In this document: piece by piece, positions 1 through 24,136 of the stretch | Numbering within the stretch: the first letter of the stretch is position 1 | How the letters are laid out: each line of letters starts with the position of its first letter | Assembly: GCF_000150275.1 (NCBI RefSeq) | Contig: NW_002060945.1 | Span: forward strand, 445,872-509,871 | Reading direction: 5' to 3' | Origin: Trichoplax adhaerens | Lineage: Eukaryota; Placozoa; Uniplacotomia; Trichoplacea; Trichoplacidae | DNA length: 64,000 bases | Notes under the pieces: model-generated | Seen by the model: the letters and a program-made list of their open reading frames with translations, nothing else | What the model was told of the DNA's origin: nothing | Database searches by the model: none | Program-made: the position numbers and the translations under genes

Positions 1-3000
1 GCTTCTGCTTATCCTGCTATCGATAAAACTCACTGCCGTACATTTTATGAAAATTCCAAGCTGAAATCATACACTAAGAGATTGATTAACATTCCCTGAT
101 TAGTAGTAGGTTAATCCTTGCTTTCTACTGTATCTAATACCTTGTTGCCTTTGGGCTTGTCCACTTCTAGAAAATTTCCAGCTTATGTCTTGAAAATTTT
201 ATTCTAGTCTATGACAATATTATTATAATCAGCTGTTGGTCGATATTTTATTTACAATGACAATGTACATGAACTTTTCAATGTCAACCAAGTTTCAAGT
301 TCATATATAGCAGGGTGGTTAACATAGGATGTTTTGAACTATTGTGGTCATAAATCGTTCAGGAAAGATTCCGAAAATAGAAATGATCATTCTGGTACTA
401 CTCAAGCTTGCTGCTGAGCAAAGTACGCTGACTCTTAAGTGGATATTTGGAAGTAATGATGAAATTATTCATAAAGAATTACGTATGATAAATATCTTTG
501 ACCTTAATACGGAACTAATTTTAACTCTTGTCATCGCAGCCAATTGAAACTATTTTGTCAACTAATCTAGTATGTATGGACAGTGTGGTACCGGTGCACA
601 GTTCTTATTGACATTTTTGACATTCTTTAACACTAAATTATTTATTAAATAGATTTCACCCTCGTAATTGGACTTTAACGGTGCTATTTGGACATTGCAA
701 CGTGACCTATTTTTGTTCAATGATGCTACCATAATGACCTATTTGTCGTAAGGATAAATAAAAAGTAAGCATTAGCACTATTCCAGAGTAATGGAATAAA
801 TAAATATAATGGATCAAAGGGTAACGCCATAAGCTCTATCCTATTTAGTAACACAATCACTACAATTCTAGGGAGAACTATGAAAGATCATAGAATCATT
901 TTATATATAGCTTATTTGTCCATATTAGTAGAGTTAGCATAATTTACAAATTCACTAACCAATATTATACCGGGCACTGTCATGACTGTGTAATACCTGT
1001 TATACAATTCTGAAGAGAATTAGTAAAAATCATAGAATCGTTTTATAGATGACTTATTTATCCTTTTGACCAATCAATACCACCATTACCTTTCGAGATA
1101 AATGGCAAAAATGAAATGCAATATTTCATGTACAGTGGAGAGCGCATATAATCTACGAATATAGCAACAATCGTCAAACCACCCAATGGCAAAAATGGAG
1201 TTACTGCTGTTCTATTCATGCTGTATTGAGCGCAATAATTGTACAATTCTCCACAGAAATAGCTAAATTATGACGTCGTGCTTTACACACTCTAATCCAT
1301 TACGTATTCTACTGGATCTTCTTGATCTCATTACCATACAGTTTCATTAAAGTAAAGTTTATGAGTATCATTGCTGTTTTTCTAGTATTACGTATTTAAT
1401 GTGAGAAACAGGAAAATGATTGCATTACATTAAAACACGTTTAAGGTATGTTCAGACGAGCGTAAGAAATCACCAAATGGATTTGTACGGCCATCGTCTA
1501 AACCATCAATGTTAAACCATGAAGTTCATGAAGAGTGAACGCACATGTTTTAAGTAAACATAGACTGTAAATTGATTTCTGTGTTTATTAATATGAATAG
1601 AGTGAAGCAACACTCGGGATACTTTTTAGATAGTTATTCATATTGACTGATGCCGTAATTGATTTCCATTGATCTTATAAGATTGCTGCATAGAGTATGG
1701 AAATAACAATGGAGTTTATGAGTCTCACGATGTAAATGCTTTGCACAAACTGAATCAGTAATAAAATTACTCGCCCAATTTTTCAATCATATTGATGACA
1801 ATATCGAGCTAGAAGACGATAGAGTATATTCCTATCCAGATCTTTATACGTATTAATTACGCTGTATTGCTCATGCTAGGAGTAAAAATGAGAGCATTTC
1901 TATGCATTCAAGTGCCTTTAAAACTCTATTAACAAATTCTGAGATATTGATAGAGCCATTTATAAATTGGTATACCGGGAAACGTGTCTACATCTATAGT
2001 GCAGCCCTAAATAAGCTGAACACTAAGATTGGCAGTTATAAGCCAAACCTAACCTTATGTATGTAATTAAGTGAAGTTTACAAGAAACTGTACTTCTTGT
2101 TATATTTTTGAGAAGACGCTTTATCACAGCATCCTATTCAAATCGATTTTTATCAATCCATTCTTGTCATATGTTTAATAGTTTAATTCTGTTTGATAAT
2201 TTTTGCTATCCTGCCGGCAATTGATTGCTAATCAATGCTAAATACGCTAAAAACCACCTGGAATAAAAACAAAATTAACAATTAAAATGCAAAGCCGATA
2301 TACGATAAATCACAAAGGAGGCGCCAATATTGAAATGAAAACATCTGTATACTTGATTATTGATTTATTCTATACTGCAGTATAATATAATTATAAATGC
2401 AAGCATAGAAAATATTTGAAAAATTCACCATGTATACCTGATACATACGTTCGATTAATTTTGCAGATATCATCATCAAATGACAAAATCAATTCAATAT
2501 GTTGCGTTGAATATTTTCAAAAGTTTAACACCTAACCATTCTCTATTATACCAGCTTTCACAGGACTACAATAAATACAATATTTAGGTCTTGAATAAAT
2601 AGTTGAAGCAAGACACATTAGCCAATTAGCAGCCAACTAACTTAAAAGTTAAAAGTTATCACTCTCCAATAGAATGATAATCTTGATGATCGTATAGAAC
2701 AAGGTTTACATCGATCGTATTATATTCTATACGTAGAAAGTGATAAAATTAATCAATGTAAAAACACCGTAATCCTTAATTGATATATATTACGTGACCT
2801 ACGTGATAGAGATATTTGCCAGGGTTTGCATACAATTAAGAATCTTATTATCTTAAAGATAGTAAAACACGTATTAAAAACGTATAGAACAACATTAAAG
2901 TTCTTTCGTTGGAGAAGATCACTAAGCACTGAAAATAATTTCGGAATTTAACACGAGATTTTCAAACATTCATGGCATACGTAGGCCAATTCCTATTCTA

Positions 3001-4399
3001 GGTAAAACTAATTCGATTTCAGGTTAACTTCTATAGTTCTATTAAATTAGCTTAATATTACCAGATTTACTGAAGAGGTAAGGATGATCAGTAAGATGAG
3101 GTTCTAGTCAATATAATTTTATCGCTTTCTTATACAAGATGACATTCCTTCAAGTGCCCAAAACACCTGGAAATGCCATGACTCCGAAAAATATCTTTCT
3201 AGCACAGTAGTCCTCAGAATAGACTCGAGATAGCTCTTGATACAGTATAGTAAATAAAGGTTAAAGAATTGAGTATACTGGACGTAGTAAAAGATATGAA
3301 TTGTCGTGGATAACTTTAAAGTATCTATCCGGTGTAGTTATTCATAAAATAATCCTGAAATAATTTCCTGGTACGGACGGAAAACGAGGAAAATTTAGTG
3401 ATGCTTTTCTCGTATTGATTTCAGTAGCTGTTGCGTCTATCTTGTGAATTAAACTAAGATTAATGTTGAATAGTTAGTTTAGTAATTGCAATTGATATTG
3501 TTGTAATTCTACGAAGCTAACGAAGGAAATATAGCAATACCATAAACTGAGCGAGACTAGTTATAGTCAACAACCTCATTTTTTCTTTCATGATATTTCC
3601 TTATATACTATGCATCAGCATTCATCTTTGGCAACCGATTGGTACATACATATATATATACTTATGAGCATAACTAGACTAGAATAATCCCAATTTCTAT
3701 CTTAGTACGCTGCAGAGCTTTGCAGACCATGAATGAAAGCAAGCCCATACCAACCCTACCTGCTGGTACGCAGTATTTTAGAGGAGTAATGAGTTATATA
3801 GCCCAGTTTCACATCCTTCAAGTGGTTACTTCACATAGCTTATTAAGGTAATAGCGAAACTCTACATAATAGGCGTACCAAAATGAACTAAATGTACATG
3901 TTTAATGTCATTTTTTACTGCTTAAATAGAATTAGCAAATACTAAAAATTGGTCTGGAAGTTAATTAGTAATAGATGTGGTATTCTTTCGTTATTGTTAA
4001 ATGGAACTTTTTATCTAGACATTGCAAATCAGCAAGCAGGAATTAAGAAACTCCGTGAAAAATTGATATTCTGATTCGTAGAGGACAATCAATTGAGAAA
4101 TAAAATGAAATTTTACAAATCATCAAAATTTAGTAAAAATTTCTGCATTTTCCCAGTAAAATCACTGATAAGATTATAATTTGTAGATAATTGTGATATA
4201 GATAATTAATCTTCTTTAAGAGTCATAAGCTAGCACTAAATCAAGGCCATATTTTAGTGCCATGACTTTTCATTATAAATTGATAATAATCTTAATTTGA
4301 AAAACTTATAATTCAAACTAAATAACTTCAGTAGTCCCTTGTGATAATTTAGCACAAATAATTATTTCATTCCGTGACTACCAACATATTACACACTTG
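1..4399. other. Intergenic, no recognisable gene
   Basis: AT-rich sequence with only short open frames that show no protein-family resemblance and no chain of phase-compatible exons on either strand. A short direct repeat of about 35 bp occurs at about 888-920 and 1029-1063 (shared core atcatagaatc followed by a T-rich stretch). A short TA run lies near 3647-3660. The right edge holds the 3' flank of the MRL gene that ends at 4400. Confidence 0.6.
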
Positions 4400-7300
4400 T
4401 TAGTCCATTCTTGGTGGAGGTTTCGGTGGAAGTCCTCGGAGTGATTTTTTCCTCAAAACTACTGTTTCTTCCCCTTGATCGTCAACATTGGTGGTAATTA
4501 ATTTTTGACGATCAATTTGTGGCGGTGGTGCATATAGTTCATCAAAGGTAATCACGGCTGAGGTAGGAGGAGGTGGCAAATCTAAGAGGTCTTCCCCTTC
4601 ACCAGCAATATGACTCTCTGCGACGGATGGCTTATCAGTTTGTGAATTATAGCGTTTTACTGGCATTACATATAAATCGTCAAGATCCTGTTGTGTTGCT
4701 TCCGATTCAACCATGTTCTTTATTGGCATTCCCGATAACTTTAAGATAATTGTAATGTAGATTAAATAGGTTTAATTATACATTATTTTCTACATTAATA
4801 TTAAAAAATTATAAAGTACCAAAAGCGTATTCTAGATAGATTGTCTTCTACAATTGCTCATGTTATAGTTAAATAAGTCTAAATTTGATTCAAGTAATTA
4901 TCACGAGGGACTAATCGGCTGAAAGAGCTAAAAAAATTGACTGAATATCATAAGCAATTTACCTTTACACTGAGATTTCTATCTAATTTTTTGATGCTCT
5001 TAGTACGAGATTGAGATTTTACCAAGCCTTCAATAGTTTCAGACTTCTCCTTTTTCTCGCTATTTCGTTGCCTTAATTTACTTAACGCATTTTCAAATTG
5101 AAGATCTTGTTTTAATATCGCCAATTTAGAGTTAGTACTGCTCTCTTGTGATTGTTTTGCTTGAAAATAACTTTGCAAAGGGTAAACTATTATTTTAAAT
5201 ATTATAATTATTAATATTTATCCTTGCATCAAACCTCCCTATAATTATATATAATTATGATCATGATACAATTTAAAGAAGGAAATATCGAATAAAATAA
5301 ATGATCTTTATGAATAAAATATCCATGTAGGCAAAACTGAAAGTAATTACAATAACTTACTAAAGCAATTCTAACTCCGGTATACCATAGTTTCATTGAT
5401 GATAAATCTTCAGTACAGAATCTAATCACCGTTTTCTTTTTCTCATTAGGCTAAAAACATGATAACGTAAAAAATTGTATGGATATTCTCGACTATTTCT
5501 ATATATAAAACGGAAATTTTACTAAACAATGAGATCTTTATTGCTTAAATAAACTAATATTATCACACAGTTACCCATAAGCAAATGCAAAATTCAGTTG
5601 GTGCGTTATAAAGCTCGCGATGTTTTAACCCAATGAAAGGTGTATAGCTCTCGAATTTTATTAGGCACTGCAAATTCCTAGACGAGCCTAATAAACTCTA
5701 GTTATAACGTATTAAATTTCAATAATGAACGGAATGATATTAATATGGGAATGTAAAAGCAAAACCAATCCTGTATTAACGTTTCTAACTTATTGCTGGA
5801 ACTCTACTTCTATTTAATAAATAGCAACATTGGATAAAAGATAGCACTTACTTTGGATTTAGACTGAGAAATGTACAGCCCTGAAACTCTTAAGACGCAG
5901 TGATATTTCTTCCACGACTTTTTACCAGATCGGATATATAAAGGTCCGTCAACATCAGGCACGCGTTGATTGTTGCTGAAAAATTCCTGTGAATGAAATC
6001 GTAATTGTTGCTTAGATAATACTACCTTTCAATAAAATTCGTTAATTTTACGAGTAAATCTATGCTACGAAATAGCGACTATCCCAAATATCAATTTTAA
6101 ATATTATACAAATAAGTTCAATTATCTTATTTGAATCTAATACTATTACGCTCTTTGTATGTATTAATTCATCTCTTTTTCAGTTATTATGAATCGATCG
6201 TTATTTTAAAAAGACAGCATCAATTTTTAATAGGTACGGTATCTGTCGATCTTATAAATCAGCCTTTCCGTATCTGAAGGAAGCTATAAAAATTTCCGGA
6301 TATTTTTGAACGACGTATTGACAGTGTCAAGCTACACATATTCCAATTAAACAATTACTGGATAACTTTGGTTAAATAGCGTTGAGAACTATCGCATAAT
6401 GACAATATTTAACCTACGTTGAGCAATCTTTCTTTATCTTTTTCAGCAGATTTCTCAGCAGCTTTATCGGATCCAGAGGCTAATAAGTAATGCTAGAAAG
6501 AGAAACAATACGATTTAAGGTATTTTCATTAAATATTTGTTATAGATCTATAGCAAGCCCTCGTCATATATCACACAGATATATATATATACCCACGAGT
6601 ACCGATAATTATAGTAATCTGAATTTTCAAAGTTCTGTGTATTAAATAGCTTAAGTCTCAAAATATTTCATTACTACTGCAAAGTTAAGCAGAATAGCTA
6701 TAGCAGATATCATGATATCTGATTACTGAAAAAATCTATAATATAGCAATTATTGACAGTTTAGAATTACTATTTTGGTAACTGGCTAGAAATAAAACTT
6801 AATAGATATTACTCTAAGCTAAATAATAGAATAAAGTATACGAGATAACATATCTCAAATTCTGGTGCATCTTGCTAATATCTTGGCTATTAGGGTAATT
6901 ATATGTTTTCATCTACACATTTATGTTGCATAAATATTAAACCTGTGGATTCTTGAATAATGCATATTTATTGCTCTTTAGCAGAAAGTAAAGCTTGTTG
7001 TTAGAATTAACAGGCCATAGGCTAACTATATCAACCACAATTTGATGATCTTCGATATTCCTCTCTAGTAAAATGTACATGAAATTTATCAGTACCAAGT
7101 TTTTATTCCTGATAAGCTCTATTCAAACGCTAATGTTAACGTATTACCGCCTTTATGAGATTGAGAATAACTATGTGTTAGCTCAATAGTTAGCAATCAG
7201 TAAAGCCTAACTATCTCTTAGATATAATTTCTAAGGTACAAAATGTAAAACTTTTAGCAATAAGTTTCACAGAAAAATATCTAGTAGCAGTTGCATGATA

Positions 7301-9445
7301 TAAACTTACCCAAGTTCTGCTCGGTTAAATGCTCGACTAAAACCCAGCTAGGATCGGGTTTAACGTGACACTTTTCCATCATAATCAAGCAAATTTCGCC
7401 CGCTGTCATCTTATCGGAGATTAAAATTGTTTTACTGCTTTCATTAGCGCTGTAGATCTTGACAATTCGCTACATTACGGAAAATAAATCCATTATTAAT
7501 ATTTATAGATCATAAGGGTCTTTTATAATATCTACTGTAGAGTAATATGAAATGCCGTAGCTATGCAGCAAAGGGATCAGAAATAATTAGTTATTAGAGT
7601 AAGCTAACATGAAATAGCACATAAATCTAATACATTTTTGATATTGGCTATCTACTATAAAGTAATATCAAATATTGTAGCTATACAGCTAGCTCTAATA
7701 ATTTATCCCTATTTCTTTGCTGAAAGTTAATATAAAAAAGGGCATAAATTCAATACCTTTTGGACGTTGGCTTCTTTAATTTTATCCAGTGCAACACAAA
7801 TTTTTTCCTCTCGAACTCTCATCTCTTCTTCTGCCTATCGATATCAACTGTAAATGAACTGAAATCGACTATATATCATAGCATCAGTATCCTATTTTGT
7901 TGGCTTACCTGGGCTAATTCTTTAGCATCTAATTTTGTTTGAAATCCTTCTAACTGATCTTTAATTAATTGTGTTGTCGTAGCTTGCAATTCTTGTATAT
8001 CATAATTTAGTGATATTGATGAGTGCCTATTACTTGATATTTGATCTTGTTTGATATCACTCTGAAGGTTGACGATATCATTCAACATTTGATCCAAATC
8101 ACTGAGAGCCAGATTAACTGATTATCCGAATGATGAAAGAAATATATTTAAATCATATTTTAAAAATCGCATTTTATTCTTATAGATAATAGTGCAAATA
8201 GTTGTGGGCCTTTACGAACAGAAACTGATGTTGATATAGATAGAGTTGTATCTTACCATCAAATTGTGATTCATTTACATCCAATTCCTCATTTTTTTCG
8301 TGGTAATCATTCAGTAGACATAAAAGCGTAGAATTATATCAATTATCAACTAATTCAAATACCTGTTTGCAACTATCCAGAATCGATAGTCACAATAATT
8401 TTATTGAATGGAAAAACTTCAATTTAATGCAAAAGTATTATAAATTAGGATTCATTAATGTTATAATTTGTTTGTACTGTAGTTTATAATCTTTCTGAAA
8501 TTTTGATAGAAAATAAATTTTAAAATCTAGTTCTTGTTAGTTGTGAAATTAGAATTACTATATTCGATCTTTCTACATTTTTCAGCCTCTCATGCCTCAT
8601 CACAGTCAAAGGTTACTATCCCAGATCTGTTTTTAATGGGCAAATGGACATTAATCATCATTGCAGACTAACTGCAATAACTTTATCTAACTATAGCATA
8701 AGAATAGCAATTTTTCCGGGTTTAAATTAAGGTTGGCAGGGTCTAAACTGACGCTGTTGATGAATTCACCGTCTCGATTTTTAGCATATTGTCGTTATGA
8801 CAGCGTAAAAAATCTACAGCAATTTTATTGGACTGGCCGCCATTTCTGCTAGATTACGTAGATATGATGCGAATTATAGCAGTTGATGCTCGTAAAAAGA
8901 TAATTCTTCTATGATATACGGTAACACTAAACGGAGCTTATGCTACATATTAGTTAACCCTCTCGGTCTCGCGATCTTATAGCCATTATTGGGTAAAATC
9001 TAATCTAATCCTTATAAAATTTGGATGGCCATCCATTACATTTCCACTTTAATTTAATAATTTTTATAGCCGTAAAAGAAAACAATTCTTTCCTATTTTA
9101 GCATTAAATAGATTCCAGCCACATATAGGTGAGTTAAGTCTCCCCGTCTCTTAATATACTATATCATTACCATCAAAGCGTACAGTTCTAGATTTCTCAA
9201 CTGCTTTTTCTTTAAATAATCTCAATCGCATTCTATATAACTACATTAACTTGGTCTAGTCAAATACCTGATCTTGGCGTTTCTCGATATCTGAAAGTGA
9301 TTTTAAAGCATCATCTTCCGTTTCTTCATCACCATGAATTTCACTCTTGTGACTTTCTAACTGTGCAACCTCAGTTTCCGCTTGCAACTCTTCTAAGCTT
9401 TGCAATAGCGAGTCTAAATCTTGATCGAAGCTTTCTTCTTTTTCC
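4400..9445 (-). CDS. MRL-family adaptor (MIG-10/RIAM/lamellipodin): RA-PH protein, 5' end unresolved
   Basis: Rap/Ras effector that in animals links small GTPases and membrane phosphoinositides to Ena/VASP and actin. Exons, in order of transcription: 9445-9268, 8287-8257 (weak acceptor), 8117-7909, 7834-7757, 7469-7310, 7064-6943, 6492-6418, 5986-5852, 5697-5575, 5450-5361, a possible 11-nt exon 5238-5228, 5170-4963, 4738-4400 (stop TAA). Phases fit throughout if the micro-exon is used. Acidic N-terminal segments (DQDLDSLLQSLEELQ, DLDQMLNDIV) precede a helix before the RA domain (KICVALDKIKEANVQK). The RA domain runs from RIVKIYSANESSKTILIS to KYALFKNPQ. The PH domain contains DGPLYIRSGKKSWKKYHCVL, YNAPTEFCICLW and SSMKLWYTGVRIAL. 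A charged helix follows, then a short proline-rich tail with LPPPP and a PPKPPPR end. All domains align by eye with vertebrate RIAM/lamellipodin. The tail is much shorter than in vertebrates. No convincing start-codon exon was found upstream of 9445. Confidence 0.88.
4565..4579 (-). other. LPPPP motif in MRL tail (candidate Ena/VASP EVH1 ligand)
   Basis: The last exon of the MRL gene encodes DLLDLPPPPTS. The (F/L)PPPP core is the known ligand class of Ena/VASP EVH1 domains, and vertebrate RIAM and lamellipodin carry many copies. Only this one clear copy is visible here, in an acidic context as in known ligands. Binding is inferred from the motif. Confidence 0.55.
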
Positions 9446-12088
9446 CTATTGCATATATCATATATTTCGAAAGGAAACACTTACATATAATATCGAAATA
9501 GTAATCTATATCCAAAGCGCAAATATCAGGGAAAAGTTAATAGAGCACATTATTAAAGTCTTCGAATAAATATTGCGAAGTGAACTATATACTTAAGACA
9601 ATCACCAATTATCGAATATGCCAGAGCTTTTATAGTATTATCAATGTCTTTTATATGTAAAATAGTGACGAATACCCAAATTTTTAGCTAACGTAACGTA
9701 AAATTAGCTTTGTTATGAGTTTACATCATCAAATAGTCTTATAGTCCATATTTGAAAATGACAAATAGCTATTCCGATAAATAAGTGAAGTTAAGGCCTT
9801 GAAATGGGGATATATTATAGCAAATTGCTTTTTCTTTTATTAAATCTACAGTATATAGATTAAGTTTAGCAATCACTGGCTCAATCTTCATAACTATGGG
9901 TGTATACTAAATGTTGTCATTAGAACAATAAGATATTTAGCTTCAGCTATAGCGATATAATGATGTAAATTAATTTTTAATCAATAAACCAGTTGAACAT
10001 TTCGTTCGTGATACTTTGCGTATTTATAAGAAAATCTCTTTACAAATTAATCAAGAGAGATCAAAGATAATCAATAAAAATATCGGCAATGATTGATTAT
10101 ATCAAGCAAGATTTTCGTATTTGCAATTCATCGTCAAGCAAAATAGATCGAAACACAACCAGGCTTAATGTGCAGCCTGGTAGTAATCTTAATAGTTTAC
10201 ATTTCTATTTGATTTAAATTAACAAATCTTGCATCATAGTTTAAAATTAATCCATTGAAACGAATTAATTTAGATCAGTAAGAATAAAGTTAAAGGAATC
10301 CTTAGGATATCAAGATCTATGTATTAGCTTACATCGATAAAACGATAATTATAATTGATTTTCGGAGGACGTTCAATAGATGGGCAAATATTCCAGAATA
10401 ACACGATTGGTCGCTACCGATTCTACGTAACTCTTTTATGAAAAATGATTCATTATTTATACTAAGCATGTGCATTAGGCTAGCTAGAAAGCCAATAACA
10501 AGGAAGACCTCATGTAGAGATTTGTATATGTTATCACTCCGGTTGGATTTTGGTCGCCGTCATTACTAAATGTGAATTTTACTAATAAGGATTATTACTA
10601 ATTAGTAGTTATTAAGGGCTCCGGATTAATTCATAATAGCATGCATAATTATATTGCCATTAATTGCCAAACAAGGAGTATTAATCGAGGGGAACATGAA
10701 CAGATTGTGTCTAATGACTCTAGATTAATGAATAAAAAGAACATATATACTCGTTTACCCTATCAATGTTTTGGCGAGTGAATGTGTCGAAATGAGCTAG
10801 TATTAGTTAAAGTTGCGTTGCTTAAGAAAATATCATCTCCAAGTTAATTTTACTAATCATCTATAAGATTGATATGCTAAGTGGCGAATAGGAGGTTCTA
10901 TTATTCTATGACGGCATGAATAGCTTTCGCTACGATTACTTCTCGGATTTAGGGCAATGTATTAATAATCGAGAACAATTTAGGATACGGTTTGATGATT
11001 TTTAATTAAAAATAAAGTTGTTGCTCTCGGTACTTATATCGGTTTGCACATAAATCCTCATCTACAGTATGTTTTTGTTCTGTAAATCTAACAAAGTATT
11101 TGTGCATTTTTATACAGTGCAGTATTGCTTAACCCCATACATTTACCATGGTATTAGTACGCCAAATATAAAAAATAATTTATCTCCTATAATTAATTGA
11201 TGGTACATATTCGGGTATGATATGATTATAGTATATAGCTGATTCGGCTGCTAATGTCGTTGATTTAATACGCTAGGGTTAAGCTATATTATAAGCTACA
11301 ATTTTTCACATCTTAACTTAATATAGACTTGATATCATCATCAGTCAGGCTATAATAAACTATAGCACCAAACATGTCGTTAAGTTATTGTGGTAAAGTA
11401 ACAAATTTGATAACAGTGATATGATAGTATTTAGATATTGTAATAAAAAGTTATGGCTGTATGAAACTTCATGTTAGCTCATTGCTCTACAATATGCGCT
11501 GTTCGATATCAATTTGATAGATTTAATCATAGGGTAAATTTATTCTTGCGGATTAAGTTTATGACAAAGTCGAAAATGAACTGATTTACCTTATTAGTAC
11601 ATTTGAAATTCAATCTATGTACATGGTCTACTAACTAATTAAAATAGTAATCGAAAGCACTGCATGCTACATCTTGCAACTATATATTATAAAGTATCGA
11701 AGATCATTATTACAATTACGATCAAAGAGGCCCTTGCGTTCAACTATGGTATGATACCTAATCATAACGACTAAATGATAAAGGCTATTTATTTGGATTT
11801 ACGTATCAATCAATGTTCGCATGATGCAATACTTACGTCATTCAGGCAAATCTAAGGTACCCTGTAATCGACAGTGATATTAAAATATGATAAAGACTGG
11901 AAGTACGAGTATGGGAAATATGGATTTGATTATATCAGAAATAATTGTAGAAATTGTAAAATAACCCTTTAAAATCAACATGGAAATTAATCAGCGTATT
12001 TTTATTTATATCAATTTGTCTCTACAAAGCCATGCAATCATAATCCTATTGCTATTGGCTGTCTAAAGAGAATCACGGGCAGCTTTCT

Positions 12089-12126
12089 ATGGTAACATTA
12101 GTAAAGGTACTAGATAATGTTACCAT
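12089..12126. repeat. 12-bp perfect inverted repeat
   Basis: ATGGTAACATTA at 12089-12100 is exactly complementary to TAATGTTACCAT at 12115-12126, with a 14-nt spacer. It could form a small hairpin. No surrounding gene or element is recognised. Confidence 0.7.
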
Positions 12127-12432
12127 TATTTTCGGCTCATATGGTAATAACTTCCGGTTGATATCAGCAACGGAATCATTAACAGTAACAAATTTAATAC
12201 ACCTTATACCAGCGTTTATAATAAAATTGAAGTTTTCTAGGAATTTTCTAATTACCCAAAATCTGTTCAAACAGTATTAAAATAGGAAAAAAATAGCTCA
12301 AGCGAATAAAGAATCTAGTCGTAGATATTTAACCGCGACTTTGTAAGTATATATTTAGGTAGCTCTAGCATTGTAATGGTATTTCTTTCAATATTCTTGT
12401 ATATTAAAATTCTGTACACTAACGTACATTTA

Positions 12433-12502
12433 CATACGTATATATATATATATATATTATATATATAAATACATATATATATACATACATACATACATAT
12501 TT
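12433..12502. repeat. TA / CATA microsatellite
   Basis: Simple-sequence tract of alternating TA dinucleotides passing into ATAC/CATA tetranucleotides. It is directly visible and has no coding content. Confidence 0.9.
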
Positions 12503-13040
12503 AAAACCATAAAGAATTAAGCAGTATTGATTAGTGCTGTCAGATTGATAACAACAACCCTAAGATAAAAAAGTTCTTCAAAGAAGTTTTCATTGTGAGC
12601 AGCAGCGGATTAAATGCAGCCTCTTATCCCCATTTTCAAAATAATATCTAGTAATTGAGCACTATAAATTAAATCGCTTTGTTAATGAAAGTTTTAGACA
12701 TATGAATATATGAATCGCAAGTAACAACAGTTCATGAAATTTGCAAAGAACGCTATTCTAGCATTATTTAAATGAAAAATTTTCCCTACAAGGGTATCAG
12801 TAACAATTTTTTGCCTGATATAATTGTCATCATAAAGCAAGAAAGCAGACCAGATATTTTCTTGGACTAAAAATTATGTTCCTATTTAATAATGGTAATT
12901 ATATTTCATTGCAAGACACGCCGATTAACTTCACCAACCATCAAGATTAGCGGATTTAGTCATTTAAGCATTTAATTCGAATTAGCTTATTTTATCTAAG
13001 ATTGATTCACATTAGGTACCGACTCGTCGTCTGGATAACG

Positions 13041-22964
<9,924 letters not shown>

Positions 22965-23937
22965 CTTTTTTTTTTGTTGTTATTATACACGTAGTCTTTT
23001 GCCTTGTTGAATGATGGAAAGGAAGAGTTTTTCTTTTCTCTGTGTAATAATAAATTGAATTTAGCAGGGAAGAAAATCCCTGACCAAGAATATAATTTTT
23101 GAACAAGATTGGATAGAAATGGACTGCAAATTGAAATCAAGTTGAAGGTTGACACGCTGCTTGCTACACTGCTAGCTTGACTGACTGCAAATGGCTTCTG
23201 ACGAATTTCTCTCTTTAACACTTGGATTCTTTGTGATTTTTGTCAGCAGATAGACTCTTGACGATGTATATACATCACTTCATCAGTCATAGGATAGTAT
23301 TAAAGAGAAATATTGAGCATTTTATTCCAACTTGTTAAAGGCGGGCAAGGATAGAACCTAGTGAAAATACAATACCACTTGCCACTGAAGTTTGACTCTT
23401 GTAGTATGAAGTTGAGTAGGATAGGATAGACAAGTTTCAATGATCAATTGAGCAATGTTGTAATCAGAATTATTCTTGCAGCATCGATTGCAGCACACTC
23501 TAGCGCCTCCTCTCGCTACCGACCAATTTTAAAAAGATCGACTGCTAGTCAATGTCTACTCGGGTTGATTTTTTTTTTTTCCTCCGTCAATTCTCCACAA
23601 TGATCCTACATTACTGTGAAAATGAATTGAAATTGGGCTATCAAGGATTTGTTCAAGCCTAGGCTGAAAGCGGGACACTGGCAATCCTCCCACACAACGT
23701 CAGTACAGTAATTGGTGTCGTCCTCAGGTCCGATCACAATATGGTGCTATGACCGTGTTACTGGAGGTTGACTCGTCGAGTTGGCAAGGCGATTGTCACA
23801 CAGTCGCACTAAAAGGAGATTTTGCAGCGTGTGACAGACTGCCAGTAGCGTCATACTACGGACGGTGACACTCGACCAATGCAAACGACATTCTATGCGT
23901 GCGTACACTAGACGAAAGTCAGACTTTCTTGCAGTGA

Positions 23938-23981
23938 ACTGTAGTGTACAGTACACTGCACAGCGTACTGTACACTACAGT
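23938..23981. repeat. 17-bp perfect inverted repeat, 10-nt loop
   Basis: The arm 23938-23954 (ACTGTAGTGTACAGTAC) is exactly complementary to 23965-23981, separated by ACTGCACAGC. It lies in the region between the two divergent genes and begins a stretch rich in GTACTGTAC words. Confidence 0.9.
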
Positions 23982-24136
23982 AGGACGGAGTCATAAACTG
24001 TAGCTTGTGGGCTTTTGGTCGTGCGGTCTTTCTTCTGTGGGATTGTGTTGTAGACGCTTAGTCGGTATTCATTAAACAGCATGCTTGGTGATTGCTTACA
24101 CGGTAAGTTCCACCTTGACTGCCAGTGTCATGGCTA

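Larger units (their letters stand above)
9446..13040. other. Intergenic between MRL and KIF5; possibly MRL 5' exons
   Basis: No exon chain can be read here. The missing first exon(s) and promoter of the minus-strand MRL gene should lie here. A good donor-like sequence on the minus strand near 9480 sits only about 35 nt before the acceptor at 9446-9447. The stretch also contains a 12-bp inverted repeat at 12089-12126 and a TA/CATA microsatellite at about 12433-12502. Confidence 0.5.
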
